NCBI GenBank assembly: GCA_014773175.1
Contig: VXCM01002812.1
Coordinates: 1 to 64,000, forward strand
Direction: 5' to 3'
Length of the DNA stretch: 64,000 nucleotides
Origin: Lucifuga dentata
Taxonomy: Eukaryota; Chordata; Actinopteri; Ophidiiformes; Bythitidae
The notes beneath the pieces are model-generated. The model was not told the DNA's origin. It ran no database searches and saw nothing but the letters and a program-made list of their open reading frames with translations. The translations under genes and the position numbers were made by a program. Position 1 is the stretch's first letter. Every line of letters starts with the position of its first letter. Positions 36,965 to 49,400 of this stretch are shown piece by piece.

Positions 36965-37838
36965 ATACACCACCACAAACTACTACATTGCAGACCATTC
37001 CAGCAAATACAAGAAACTGAAGGGAAGCAATTAGTGGAGGTAAGAAAGACATTAAAATCTGACTTATTACATTTTTAAAGTTTCAGTTACGATTGCAACA
37101 AGAGTCAGTCGATCCATTTGTCCAGCAGTTTCCACGAGAGCAAGATATGTTGATAAATCCTATAAGGACTACAGAATTATCCCAATGATACTGTCAGGGG
37201 AAAAGAAAATCCACTAGTACTCAAGAAATATCAAACTCTTATGGCCATTTTTTCTATGTACTTTGCTGAGCATTGTCCTGTTTTCCCTGTTCCATTTTAG
37301 ACATGACTCTTACACAATCATCAGGCTAAATGTCAACTTTGAATAATAAACTTTGAGTAATATAATCATCACAATAATCATAATAATATCTTATCATCAT
37401 GTAGGTTCTACGTTAATACTGTAATGGAATGAAATAGATAATATTTAATGCTATCCTTTGAAAATGGTCATCATTAATGTAAAGTGTGTGATTTGTAATT
37501 GCTGTACTAAAACATAAAAATTCTGGTATTATGGTCCTTTAAACATCATGAAATCCTTATTAACAAGTTGAGTTACATCTCAAACAGATGTGGATCTTCA
37601 CTGTACTATTGTGCCAAGTTAAGTATATAGATATAGTATATTTACACATCTGTTACATCTGTTTTGATAAACACAGAACCAGCACATGGAACTGAAGGTG
37701 GACCAAAGAGGGGTTAAAACAGAAGAGAGGAGTTGATTAAACCAAACTGATTAATTCCTGTGAGCAAATGGATGAGGAGTTTGAAAAAATCTTCATAATG
37801 ATGGCTTCAGTGTTCTGTGGAATAGAGACTCTTCAGTG
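36546..37838. other. Upstream of als2 coding start, no gene seen
   Basis: AT-rich sequence with a (TC)n array at about 36,929-36,961. It would be 5' UTR/first-intron DNA if als2 has a distal noncoding exon. Confidence 0.4.
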
Positions 37839-40570
37839 ATGGAGAACAGAGAGGATGGGTAAACACACACACACACACACTCCTGATTATACCTTCCTAC
37901 GATTGTGTTTTAATTGTAATTATGTTAAATGGTTTGTATTAATGTTTTGCAATATGTTTTGCAGAATTTTAAGTTTTAATAGCAATATATTTATATAAAT
38001 GCATGCAGCCACATGGACAAGGGAGAACCTGCCCCTCCAGAACGAGGCCTGCTCCACATCTGGAAGCCAGGGGACCCTAGTGAGCAGTTATGCCCAGACA
38101 GAGTGCTGCTGTCCAGGCCTGTTGTGCAGGTTGCACTTGGAGAACATCATGGCCTCCTGCTGACACAGGGTGAGTGTGTGTGCAGAAACTCATCTAGAAT
38201 CCGTTAAATTTAAATCAATGTTTTGAACATGAATTTGAAGTTATATTGTGGAATATGCTTAAGTGAACATCAATATCACAAAAGTGAACATCAGTATCTC
38301 AAAAGTGCAGATTATTGAGGCCGGGGATCATTATTGATTGATTAACAATGATCAATAATAATAAAAAATACAATAATATTGGTAATCAAAATTACCATGC
38401 ACTCTGTTGTTGTCTTCCAGGTGGTCAGGTGTATTCATTTGGGGAGCTGGCATGGAGGCGGGGCCTGAGCATCCCAGTGGCAGCTCCACTGTTGGAGATC
38501 TCTCTGGCGAGGACGACTGTTGTCCACGTGGCCGCTGGCAGCTTCCACTGTGGAGCATTGAGTGAGCAGGGCAAAATTTACATGTGGGGAGAGAACTCAG
38601 CAGGGCAGTGTGGACTGACAAAAAGGGGCGGAGCTATGCACATCACAGGTTGGTTAACTCCTTCCTTCTTTTCATTCTTCCTTCATTTATTCCTTTTTCC
38701 TTATCTCTTTTCTTTCTTCCTGCAACTCCTTCATTCATTTATTGGTATTGTTTAAAACAAACACCTTTGTTTTGTTTGGATTTCATAAATGATGTTGTAC
38801 AACTTTAACTTCTGGCTGGTTGCTAGATGTCTGATTTGATGGATGTAATGTTTCAAAGTAAGCACAAGGTTTGGTTGGCAGCAAGTTGGCAAAAATGTCT
38901 AGTCTGTACTGTGTTTTACGGGTTGTTATACTCATTCCATAATTTTAAATTGCCATGTCATTGGAGCACAACAGTAGAACAGAAAACACATGTTGTATAT
39001 GCTGTGGCTTTTGTGTCCCAAATGAAACAAACTGAAACAAATGTTTCATCTTAATATCATCATTTTCTCACCAAGTGACCAGCAGAAAGTGAATTTTGGG
39101 ATACTTTTGTGTCCTCCAAAATTTAACAAAAGAGAGTCCTATTTCCTGGCTGCATTTAGAATGGGACAGCCTTGTTGACTAAACATATTCTGTCTTGAAA
39201 TACAGACGAGTCAGACTGGTATGTCATTATAGGTAATGACATACCAGTTGCAGTTGAAATGATGATGATGATGGTGGTAATAACATCCACGATAGTTGTA
39301 TATTTATGCATATTTTGCATGACATACGCATGCATATTTTGGCAACATTGATGAGTTATTTTACATGAAATCAGTCAATCTACATCATATCTAACATAGT
39401 ATAGTGAGATGACACTGACTGGACCAGATTGTATTTTTAATAAAGGGATGGTATTAGTACAATCTCCCCCAAGTGTTCAACTACTGTAGGTTGAGATCTG
39501 GTGACTGCTATCAAAAATGTCATAAATATCAAAACGCAAGAAGAGTTTAATACTATATTGCCTGTGATTATGACATCTGGTGCAGCCATTATCATGAGAC
39601 AGAACATCTTATTGAGCATTCATTTCTATGTGACTGTGCCGCTCCAGATGGCAATGATGAAGTTATATCCAAAGTACTTTTCTTCAGACTTATGAAAGTC
39701 ATGGAATGGTATGGCCACAGATGTCAGTCCAGTCTTGACTCATACTGTCATTCGTTGTGTTTGTTCCATCACCAGGCCAGGCAGACAAAGGCCCAGTGTT
39801 TGTTGCTGAGCCGTGTCAGGTCAGCATGGTGGACAGTGAGGTGGTTCCTCCGGCGGTCGTTCGGGTCATTGATCTGGCCTGTGGTCGGGAGCACAGCTTG
39901 GCTCTCTCGGCCCAAAATGAGCTATGGGCCTGGGGTAGCGGCTGCCAGCTTGGCCTGGTCACCAGCACTTTTCCTGTATGGAAACCACAGAAGGTAAGGA
40001 TGTATAAGGCAAAATTTCAGCCAATCATTAGGAAATCCAAATTAATTTTAGTCGCAACCTGTCAGTCTGAGAAATCAAAAGCAGTATTGTTTCTTTTAAA
40101 GCTCATTCAACTGAATGAATCAGTGTATTTCATTGTCTTCTTTGTACACTGGAGTTCATACAACAAGTTGATAAAACAAAGTATATTTTACTTTCATTAT
40201 GAGATTTTTATTACTTTGCTTCAGGTGGAGCACCTGGCAGGCAGACATGTGATCCAGGTAGGTTTTTTTTCCCCCTGAAAATATCTTCATTGCCACATTA
40301 AATATACTTGAAGAATGACTGTGTTCTACTTAGAGCATCATCTGATTTTTTTTTTTCTTTTTTCTATAGGTGGCTTGTGGTGCCTACCACAGCTTGGCCC
40401 TGGTGCACAGTTTATCTCATCAGAACTGCGATACCCAGCATGCCTTTGGGCAGAGGAAACGGGGCCATTCACAACATTGCATGGTCACAGAGAGGGAGGA
40501 TTCCTTTGCAGTTGATGACACAATTTACTGTCCGCTGGGGGTGGAGCTACCTGAGGTCACACCAGGGAAG
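37839..40570 (+). CDS. als2: als2 exons 1-6: N-terminal RCC1-like repeats
   Basis: Exons at 37839-37858 (tentative), 38009-38169, 38421-38648, 39776-39993, 40225-40257 and 40370-40570; about residues 1-287. They contain RCC1-type blades: [76 protein letters not shown] and [11 protein letters not shown]. The alternation of [VI]xxGxxHxxAL and xWGxGxxGQLG is the RCC1 signature; in alsin these blades form part of a propeller with the later block. Exon 5 is only 33 nt ([11 protein letters not shown]), flanked by clear CAG and GTAGGT sites. A TC microsatellite begins about 20 bases after the exon 6 donor. Confidence 0.93.
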
Positions 40571-40585
40571 GTATGAGCTTGAATT

Positions 40586-40629
<44 letters not shown>

Positions 40630-43600
40630 AGAAATGGTAGGTGTGTTCAAACCCTCAGTGATATGACGCTGACACTAAACCCATATCTAACATGGGTGGA
40701 GACCTTATTGTAAACTGTTGGTATTAGGTTACCACATGTAATATGACATTGTGTCATTACATTGCAAAAGAAGAAATTAGATAAAATTGATGAGATTAGA
40801 TTTATCTGATTAGGTGAAACTTTGCTGATCTCCCTCAGAAAATAATCTTTTAAAAAATGGGGAATATGAATGAAATATGTTGAAGATTAATCTGTTATAG
40901 CACTTTACGTCACTTTTCCTCCTCCTTGGTTTTGTTCCCAGAGTTGTCCCAGGAGAATCAGTGCAAGACCAAGGCTCCAAGCCGGGGGAAAGTCAGCCAG
41001 CAGCAGCCCTGGCTCTGGATCCAGTCCATGTCAAAGTTCTGAAGAGGGCAAATCTCCCACTATGAGGTACTGTACAGTATTGCTCACCTATACACAACAT
41101 CATAACATAAGTATAATACAATACTGTCATAAAAAAGGACTTTTGCTTTTGTTGCACTTACCCACGCACTCAATTTTTAATAGTGAGCCACTGAATTTAT
41201 AGTATTCTTCGACTTCACAGGACCTCAGTGAAGGTCTTGGAAGTTTTGTCAGACAGAGGGAGTGTTCCTGTCAAGGAAACAAGCTTTCAGAGTGCTTATA
41301 CAGCAGACATTGCTGTATAAGCATCAGTTTTCATAATATAAATAAACTGAGTTAATCTGTGTTAATGTGGTTCCTCAGTTTTTACATTGACACATTCCAC
41401 ATTTTTGATGCTGATTTTCTCTCTTGCTCTTCTAACAGGAGGAATCTGGATTACAGTACTCAGCTTGAGCCTGATGGACACGCTGATCTGACACAGACAG
41501 ACGGCAGCACTATGTCCCAGCCACTGTCGATCTGGAGAACTAATAAGAACTCTGTCTTTCCTGATGAGGTGGAGCTCCATGATCTCCTTCAAAGAGTCTC
41601 CGGCCACTCACTAGAGGAGATGGATGTCAGTCACACCACGGGAGGAGGAGACACCAACTCGCTGAGCAGTCACACTTCAGGTTCAGGATGCATCCATTTC
41701 TTTTTTCCTTTGATCATTCCTTCATTTTCTATGCTTTGTTGCTTCATTTCTTTTCTCGTTAGCCTCATTCTTTCCTCAGATCTGATTTCTTATTCTTAAT
41801 TATTCCCAAAGTTGCTCATTTCTGCATTCTTTTTGATGTTTATTTTACTGCGTTGTTTATTCCTTACTTTATTCCCGAGATAATGTTAATTTTGTCATTT
41901 TGTCTCTTTCTTTCCTTTATTTATCCCTCTCTCCCTCCATCTTCCTCTCCAGATGAAAGCTGTTTTTCCTCTATACCAGAAGCATCTGTGGATCTGTTCA
42001 CTTCTAGTTGCGAATCACCAGTTAAAAGACAAACCAACTAGTAAGACCAAGTTTAGTTAACATTAAACACTCAGTTTGGACCAAACATTTTCAAATTCAC
42101 ACTGACTGGCCCAAGCACTTGTTTACTTTTTACCACGTCACCTCTGTGTTTAACTGTGCAAATAACTTAAACTCAAGCTAAATTGAAAGATGAGGACATT
42201 TCAGAGAGATGTCTGTTAAAGCAGAAACAAAACCTGAAAATCAGTTTAGCTCAAATTTAGCAAACTGAACTCATCTATGACCTTTGTTCTCTCTACAGCA
42301 GCAGTGGTAGTCCTGGGCACTACTTCTCCCCATTGCGTCGGGAGGAGATTCATGCTTGTCTGGAGGAGGAGGTATTGCAGGGTCAGAAGAGCTCCAGTCT
42401 GACAGATATAAACCAGAACGACAAAACAACAGTGAACCGGATACAATCTCTGCCTGGAACACCCCTCCACGGTAGGGAAAGGCTGTGCTGTGAAGTTTTT
42501 CTATAAACTCTGGGCTGTATTTTTGTGAGTCAATATCAAATGTGTCGTGTACCGTGCACAGAGGGCATGCTGGTAACCTGCTGCACAGTTGGAATATCAC
42601 ATTGAGTGTGTTAGGGGCTGGTAACAATCATGGCCAATCATGATCATGCTTTCCTCCATTGCTGTTGATGTGCTTTACTGCTCTATGACTGCCAGCATCA
42701 CATTGAAAGCTTCATCTGGCTCACCCGTGGCTACTTTGGAGATATGAGGTTTTTACCTAAAACAAAATTGTTACTTGTTTCAGAGGAGCTAGTAGAAGTC
42801 AGAGGCTTTAGGCTGTGTTCAAAACTAACATCTTTTTCATGGTTATATGGTGTTTGGTATATTTGGCTATTTAGTTCCTTTGGGCTGGTGGGAATACTGT
42901 AATTCAAACTGGTACATACCAAACAACTGCAGTGATGCCGTGTGATCAGTCTGCATTCATCACAGTGACTCTGGTGAGGTTTGTCTGTGAAGATCTCCAA
43001 ATTCTAGGTTTAGTTGTGATGTTGAAAGTGTGTACTGTACAGCTGCAGAATAAAGTTGGATCTTTGTTTCAGGTCATTTGGTTTTGTCTCCCAATTTTTT
43101 CCTGCCTGCCTCCGCTTTAAAATGTCAGGTTAAGATTGTACTGGCCAAAAAAACTTTTGAAATTTCAGGCTAGAAGCACCAGCATTTTACCATAAGATTG
43201 TGTGTTTTCCATCTAAGGGTCTCCAAGGCAGCAGCGACTTCAAAACTGCAGGTCATCCTCTGCTGGTCGGATCCAGACTGCTGCACCAGAGGAGGCTGGG
43301 GAGGGGCTGGTATCACTGGAAACAGAGGTGTGGAGCTGGGGCCGTGGGGCAGAGGGCCAGCTGGGTCATGGAGACGAACTCGCTAGGTCTGAATCACGCA
43401 CGGAAACGCGCACACATACAAAGGCTTTTTTTCCAGTACAAATACCCCATACACAAGTGTTGTAACAACATAGATGTGTTGTTTATCCCATATAGTGTAT
43501 ATCACATATATCTTACCTGCATATCGGGTTGGTGTGTATGTGTGTGTCTGTGTCTGTCCGTCCAGACTTCAGCCACAGTGTATTAAGAGTTTGAAAGGAG

Positions 43601-45190
43601 AGGAAGTAATCAAAGTTGCTGCAGGGTCACACCATTCCCTCGCCCTCACTGCTCAGTGCCAGGTAACACACACACAGGGATCAGTGTATATATACACACA
43701 CACTAACACACATGCAGAGACACACAGATATGCTAATTATGTCATTATGTTGCAGGTGTATTCTTGGGGTAACAACTTATGTGGACAGCTTGGTCATGGT
43801 AACAGTCCTGTTACTGTACCTCAACAGGCTAAGGTATAGCGCTTTCAAATGTTTATTATTTAATTCATGCTTATTAATTTATTGTTTCACATGCTCTCTC
43901 ACTCAGATTCCTTAATGTATTCAAAAGTCCAATTTATACATTAATTCAGTATTTACATGTTAAAATAATCAGATCAACATTCTGCAGGCATATTCCTTAG
44001 AAATTTGTAATTGAAAAGTTTGAATGCATTATATGGGAGAAGTAACTATGCTAGTCAAGGACAAGCCAGTCTTAATGGTAATCTGAATAAAAAATATGTC
44101 CATTATAAAAAATTTACAAAACACATATTCAAATAAGAGAAATAAATACGTATAGCATATGAAAAACATACAAAAATATGCAGGAAACAAATAAAATTTT
44201 ATGATCATCACGTGTGTTATTACATTAGTTGATGTACTCCACTTAGTAAATGTCCTAACACCCTGTGTTTTGTCTCTGGTGGGTCATGCAGCTGTCTGAA
44301 GGTCTTCGAGTTTGGGATGTGTCAGCCGGACAAACGCACTCTCTGTTTTTGGCTGATGGAGACTGTGTCCAGCCAATTTTATTCTACTGTGGCCTGCAGC
44401 AGGAGCTACGGCCAGAGAGGTCAACCCAGGGTGAAAACTCATGCCAGAGGTCACCCAGCAGTGCTGAAAGTTACACCGTCAGGCCCACCCTGCTGCCATT
44501 CTGCATGGAGGTTAGTCTGTCCAAAAAACAAATTAATTCCTGCAGCAACAGACAGTGAGAAAGCTGGTATGTAGAGTCTTTTCCCCATGGCACCAGTGTA
44601 CAATAAAGGCACAAAAGGTGGAGTCATAAGGAACACATCTATCCAGTATCTGTCAGGAATCTATTGTAGCTTCATTAAATGCAGGTCCAAGAAAACTGCT
44701 TATTTATGAAAGTGAAATTGGAGCTATTTCATTCTCCCTCTGCGTCAGTAGCAGGAAAGGAGCAAGTGATCAACATCTTGTTTTCTAGGAGCAGCTGTAC
44801 CAGAAGACCTGACAGGTATGTGCATATTGGAATGTGCTTCTCAGCCACCTGTGAGGAACACACCCGGCTGCTGCGTGTCTTGGCCAGGACACTCTTGGAA
44901 AAGAGATTTTTAATCTCGAGGTTTTTCCTGATTAAATAAAAACAAATAAATAGCAAAAGAGATGTACAAACATCACACAGGAACAGCAGTCAGTTATACT
45001 TAATCATCTTAACCCATGAGAAAGTTACACATTTTGTCAATGCAGACCAAACCCCCAACTTGATGGTGGAAAGGGGGATTCTGCTACCCTCTAACTCCCA
45101 ACATGTGCTTCAGAGGATGTATACGAAAGCCTTCAATCACCATCTGGTGCAACAACCAATGCAGCAAGTGATGCAAGTTTAAGAAAGAGT

Positions 45191-45244
<54 letters not shown>

Positions 45245-46151
45245 GATGGGTTACATTAGCAGTGTTTGTAGTGGTGGTCAGAGCTGTGCTGTGTTGGCAG
45301 ACAATAACATCATGGGGTTTGTCTCAGCTATCCACGAGCTTGCTTCCACAGAAAGGCATTTTTACTGCTGGATGAGCAACGTCAGGAAGCTCCTCCTCAC
45401 TCCATTACGCAACAAAGGTAAGACTGTGTTGCTTAAAGGTCATTTTATACTGGACTGTTGGCTGCCATGCATATCCTGTGATTGTTTGAAACACTGGTTG
45501 TGCATGTCTTCCAAAACTGAAGTATTTCTCAATATGTAAGTGTTGGCCTTCACTAGTGGATATAGTATGTAGAGCTCCTCTTTGAGTAAATTAGGCAATG
45601 AGTATGTCAAGTGTATGTGTCATGCTGCATTTTTGTTCTGCACATATGAGTGGAAATAAGAATTAATCAACTTACTGTACGTATTCTTCCCACAGAAAGC
45701 GTGTGTCCGTCATTAGGCGAGTCTTGCACTCATCTCTTCTTCGTTCTGTGCGAGACTTTTGTCCGGCTGACCATCCTAATTGGTCAACACTCTACATCCC
45801 TCAGCAGCTTCCTGCGTGATGTGCAGAGCCGTGATGTCACTTCCCTTTGTCTGTTGACGCACACAGAGCACTTTGTGGACACATATAAAAAGTAAGGTTC
45901 ACATTTTAACCCTCAAAACAGAAAAACAGTCTGTATATTGTAACAGACTAAGTGGACTACGTATATTAGTAGTTTTAATATAATAGATTTCAACTTGTTT
46001 TCTCTCTCTCTCTCTAGATATTGTTCCTCCATAGGTAACTTCCAGGTGATGGGTGGATTTCAGTCCCTCCATAAACTTTCACTGTAAGCTCCTCTATTAA
46101 TATTTACAGGCATGCTGAAGTTGTAAATTGCGCAGCTTTAATCAGTGTTCA

Positions 46152-46192
<41 letters not shown>

Positions 46193-46437
46193 NCCCCCCT
46201 TTAGTGAGTGTTTAGGATCTCAGCAGGCCTGGTTTATCCAGCTATGTGTATCAGACCAGTCAGTTACAGATGTTGATCTGGTTTCATTGTTGTATCAGCC
46301 TCTGCAGCAGCTCCACCAGTATAGCCGAGCATTGCTCAAACTGGCAGCCTGCTACGATGTGGTGAGAACTACTCTCTCTGCTATTTTCTCTTTTTTTCCA
46401 CATTTCCACATTTTATTTAGCTATTGACTTTATTCTG

Positions 46438-46473
<36 letters not shown>

Positions 46474-49400
46474 AGAATACCACAGAGTATCTGTGCCTCC
46501 ATCAGGGCTTTTGTCAGTTTGAGTCACTGTCTGCGTCCCTGTTGAGGAGGAAGAAGGAGGCCGAAACCACCCTCGTCTTCTGGCAGTCTCACTCTGGAAA
46601 AAATACTGTGTGTCAGGAGATTCTGCGTCTTCCACAGCGTCGTGTGGTTTGTGAAAGCAGCAACAGATCTCTGACTCTACAGAATGCTGGACGGTTCTCC
46701 AGTCACTGGTTCATACTGTTCAACGATGCACTGGTGCACACACAGGTACACACACACCCACACACACACACACACACACACAGTATGACCTCTTAGTAAA
46801 CCGTCATCTAACTAAATATGCAGCCCTGCCTGCACAGAGCAGAACAAACTGTCATTAATAACTGGAACATTTTTCCATGTCCACAGTGTAAAGGTTTAAG
46901 TTGTACTAGTTGTGATGTTCCATATCAGCAATGTCATCACATTCATTGATTAACAATTGAAGCAAAACATCACTCAGCCGTAAAACGAAGCTGAATTAAC
47001 TTTTATAGTTTACTTGAGATTTCAACTTGATCTGTCTCTGACTAAAAATATAAAATTTTATTAATTAATGTATACTTTGAATAACAGTCAGCAATACTGA
47101 TATGACCTTAAGCTATTAATTTTGTTCACTTTATTGGGTTTTTGGGGTGGGTTTGTCTTTAGTTTCATATAAAAATGAAGTTTGGAAAGATTACTGAAAT
47201 GCCATGAAGAAAAACTCCCCGTGGAGGAAGTAATGGACAAATATGCAATTTAGAAATTGAAACAGAAATTTCATAGAGGAACCTTTGACCACAAAATATT
47301 CAGCAAATATTCCTGATCACATGAACATGCAGTAAAAACGAAATTACACTGATGATACTTCCTTGGGCTGCCTTTTTTTTTTTTTTTTTTTTTTTTTTGT
47401 ATAGTCATATTATTCTCACTCATTCTTACTCTCTCATACACACACACATTTAGAAAGAAAGGGGAAATATTTTTAGGTATAATAATTTCTGGTAATACAA
47501 ATAAGAAAATGAGACAGAATTTTATCGATGACCTCTTTGTTTTTCTTTAGTCCTCCACACATCATGTCCACCCTCTGACCTGTCTGTGGGTGAAACCAGT
47601 TACTGAAAGCAGCATTGGACTGTGAGTTTTAACATAAAAGTCGTCTTTTTCAAGAGAGAATACTGTTCTCATGTATAGTTATGGTTTGTCATGTGACTGA
47701 TTTATATTGACACTGATGTAAATTGATTTTCTTTTTGTTTGTTTTTTTAAGCCAGGTTTCTCCCTTAACTCAATCAGTATTTACAGTTTTGTATTGCTCA
47801 TCATTATTCTAAATTTTTTATTAATTTTTGGAGCTTTTACACAAACAGAGCAGTTAGCATTAGACATCTAACTGACCCCCAAACATACACATACTGTATG
47901 TAAAGGTTGTAATAGTAGAAAAACATGTACAGTATGTGTCTCTGTGGTATCACCGCAACATCTGTGAAAGGACATTTTGAAGCCTGGATTTTGGGTTTAC
48001 TGCTTACTGCTATATTTTCCAAAAAGAGTGCGACCTGGTTGTAACCTAGATGGGTTAAACAACTAGTAATCACAGTGGCTGAGTGTCTTTAAGCCATAAT
48101 ATCCACATAAAGACATGATCATTTTATTTGCAATTCTCATGTAATATTATCAACATTGATGAGTGTATTTTGTTTCCTGGGTTTTGCCTTTTCTTATCTC
48201 ATTTAGCTCTTTGTAGTATTTGTTTTGGAAAGTTCTTTACATCAAGTTTATTATTGTCATTCTGTTGTGTGTTTTCAGCTATGCCATCAAAATTACATGT
48301 CCAGAAGAGAGTTTCACCCTCGTGGCCTCAACACCACAGGAGAAGGTACATTTGTGATTTATACGCTTCAGACAGACTGTCACCAAACTGCAGATTATGC
48401 AGTGAATAAGAAACTCTGCATGGAACAGGCAAATTTTGAAAAAAACAAAAACAAACTAAGATGTCTCTTGTTCAATCTCTCTGTCTCTTTTTCTCTCCAG
48501 AACAAGTGGCTGCGTTCCCTTAACCAAGCAATAGATCAGGTGCTGGGTGGTGGAGGTCAGGGGTCACCGGGGGTGACAATGATGTCTCGCACAGCCTCGT
48601 ACACCTTCACTGGCGAAGGACAATTCAAAGATGCCCAGTACACTGGAGGTTGGCTGACAGGACGCGTTCATGGCAGGTTAGAAGAGAGGAATTATAAAAG
48701 AACAAGCAGTCACAGTGAGCTGAGTGTAGCAGCATGGAGGCTGTTTTAGTGACACCGTTCTGAAATGATCATGTTTTATTGTTTAATTTTGTCCAAATGG
48801 GCTCAACGTGACTTGATAGGTGGTGATATGCTTCGAGTCGACAGTGGAGTTTTAAGAGTTGATTCCTGAACAGCAACATTTAAACACGAGTCATACAAAT
48901 TCATTATCATTCCAGCTGCAGTAGAGCCCTGCACAGGCCCCAATTTTAGGCATGTTTAGGGCCCGGTCCTATACAGTTTTGTCCAAACCCGACCCGAAGC
49001 CCGAGACTTAATGAAATTCTCGGCCTAAGCCAACCTGAGGCCCAGTCTTTTTTTTTTTTCNTTTTTTTTTTTTCTTTTTTTTTTCCTTCGTCAGAACCAG
49101 AAGTTAGGCTCTTTTCAAAGTAAAAGTAGCGGCTGTCAGCTGCTGTTGCACCGTTCAGAAAATAACCTCTGAGCTCTGACAAATGCTGATGCTTCAGTGT
49201 TGAAGATTGACGCCATGTTTCTATTCTCACTCGTTTAGCATCTTTTGTTCATTTGTTTTTAGTTAAAATTTTACTGACAAAATCTTTATTTATTTTTAGT
49301 AAATGTTAGATGTGAACTTTTTCTCATGTCTCATGTTTTCTCATGTTTTAATTTAGATATATTTAGACATCAACCACTTGTAGCCGCTTCTTTGACAATT

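Noticed and set aside
43198..43386. Long open frames in other frames over als2 exon 11
   Set aside because: Only the frame entered from exon 10 (phase 1) gives the RCC1 motif [17 protein letters not shown].
48946..49230. Open frame on the minus strand at 48.9-49.2 kb
   Set aside because: It lies within the non-autonomous hAT element in als2 intron 22 and crosses a poly-T gap.
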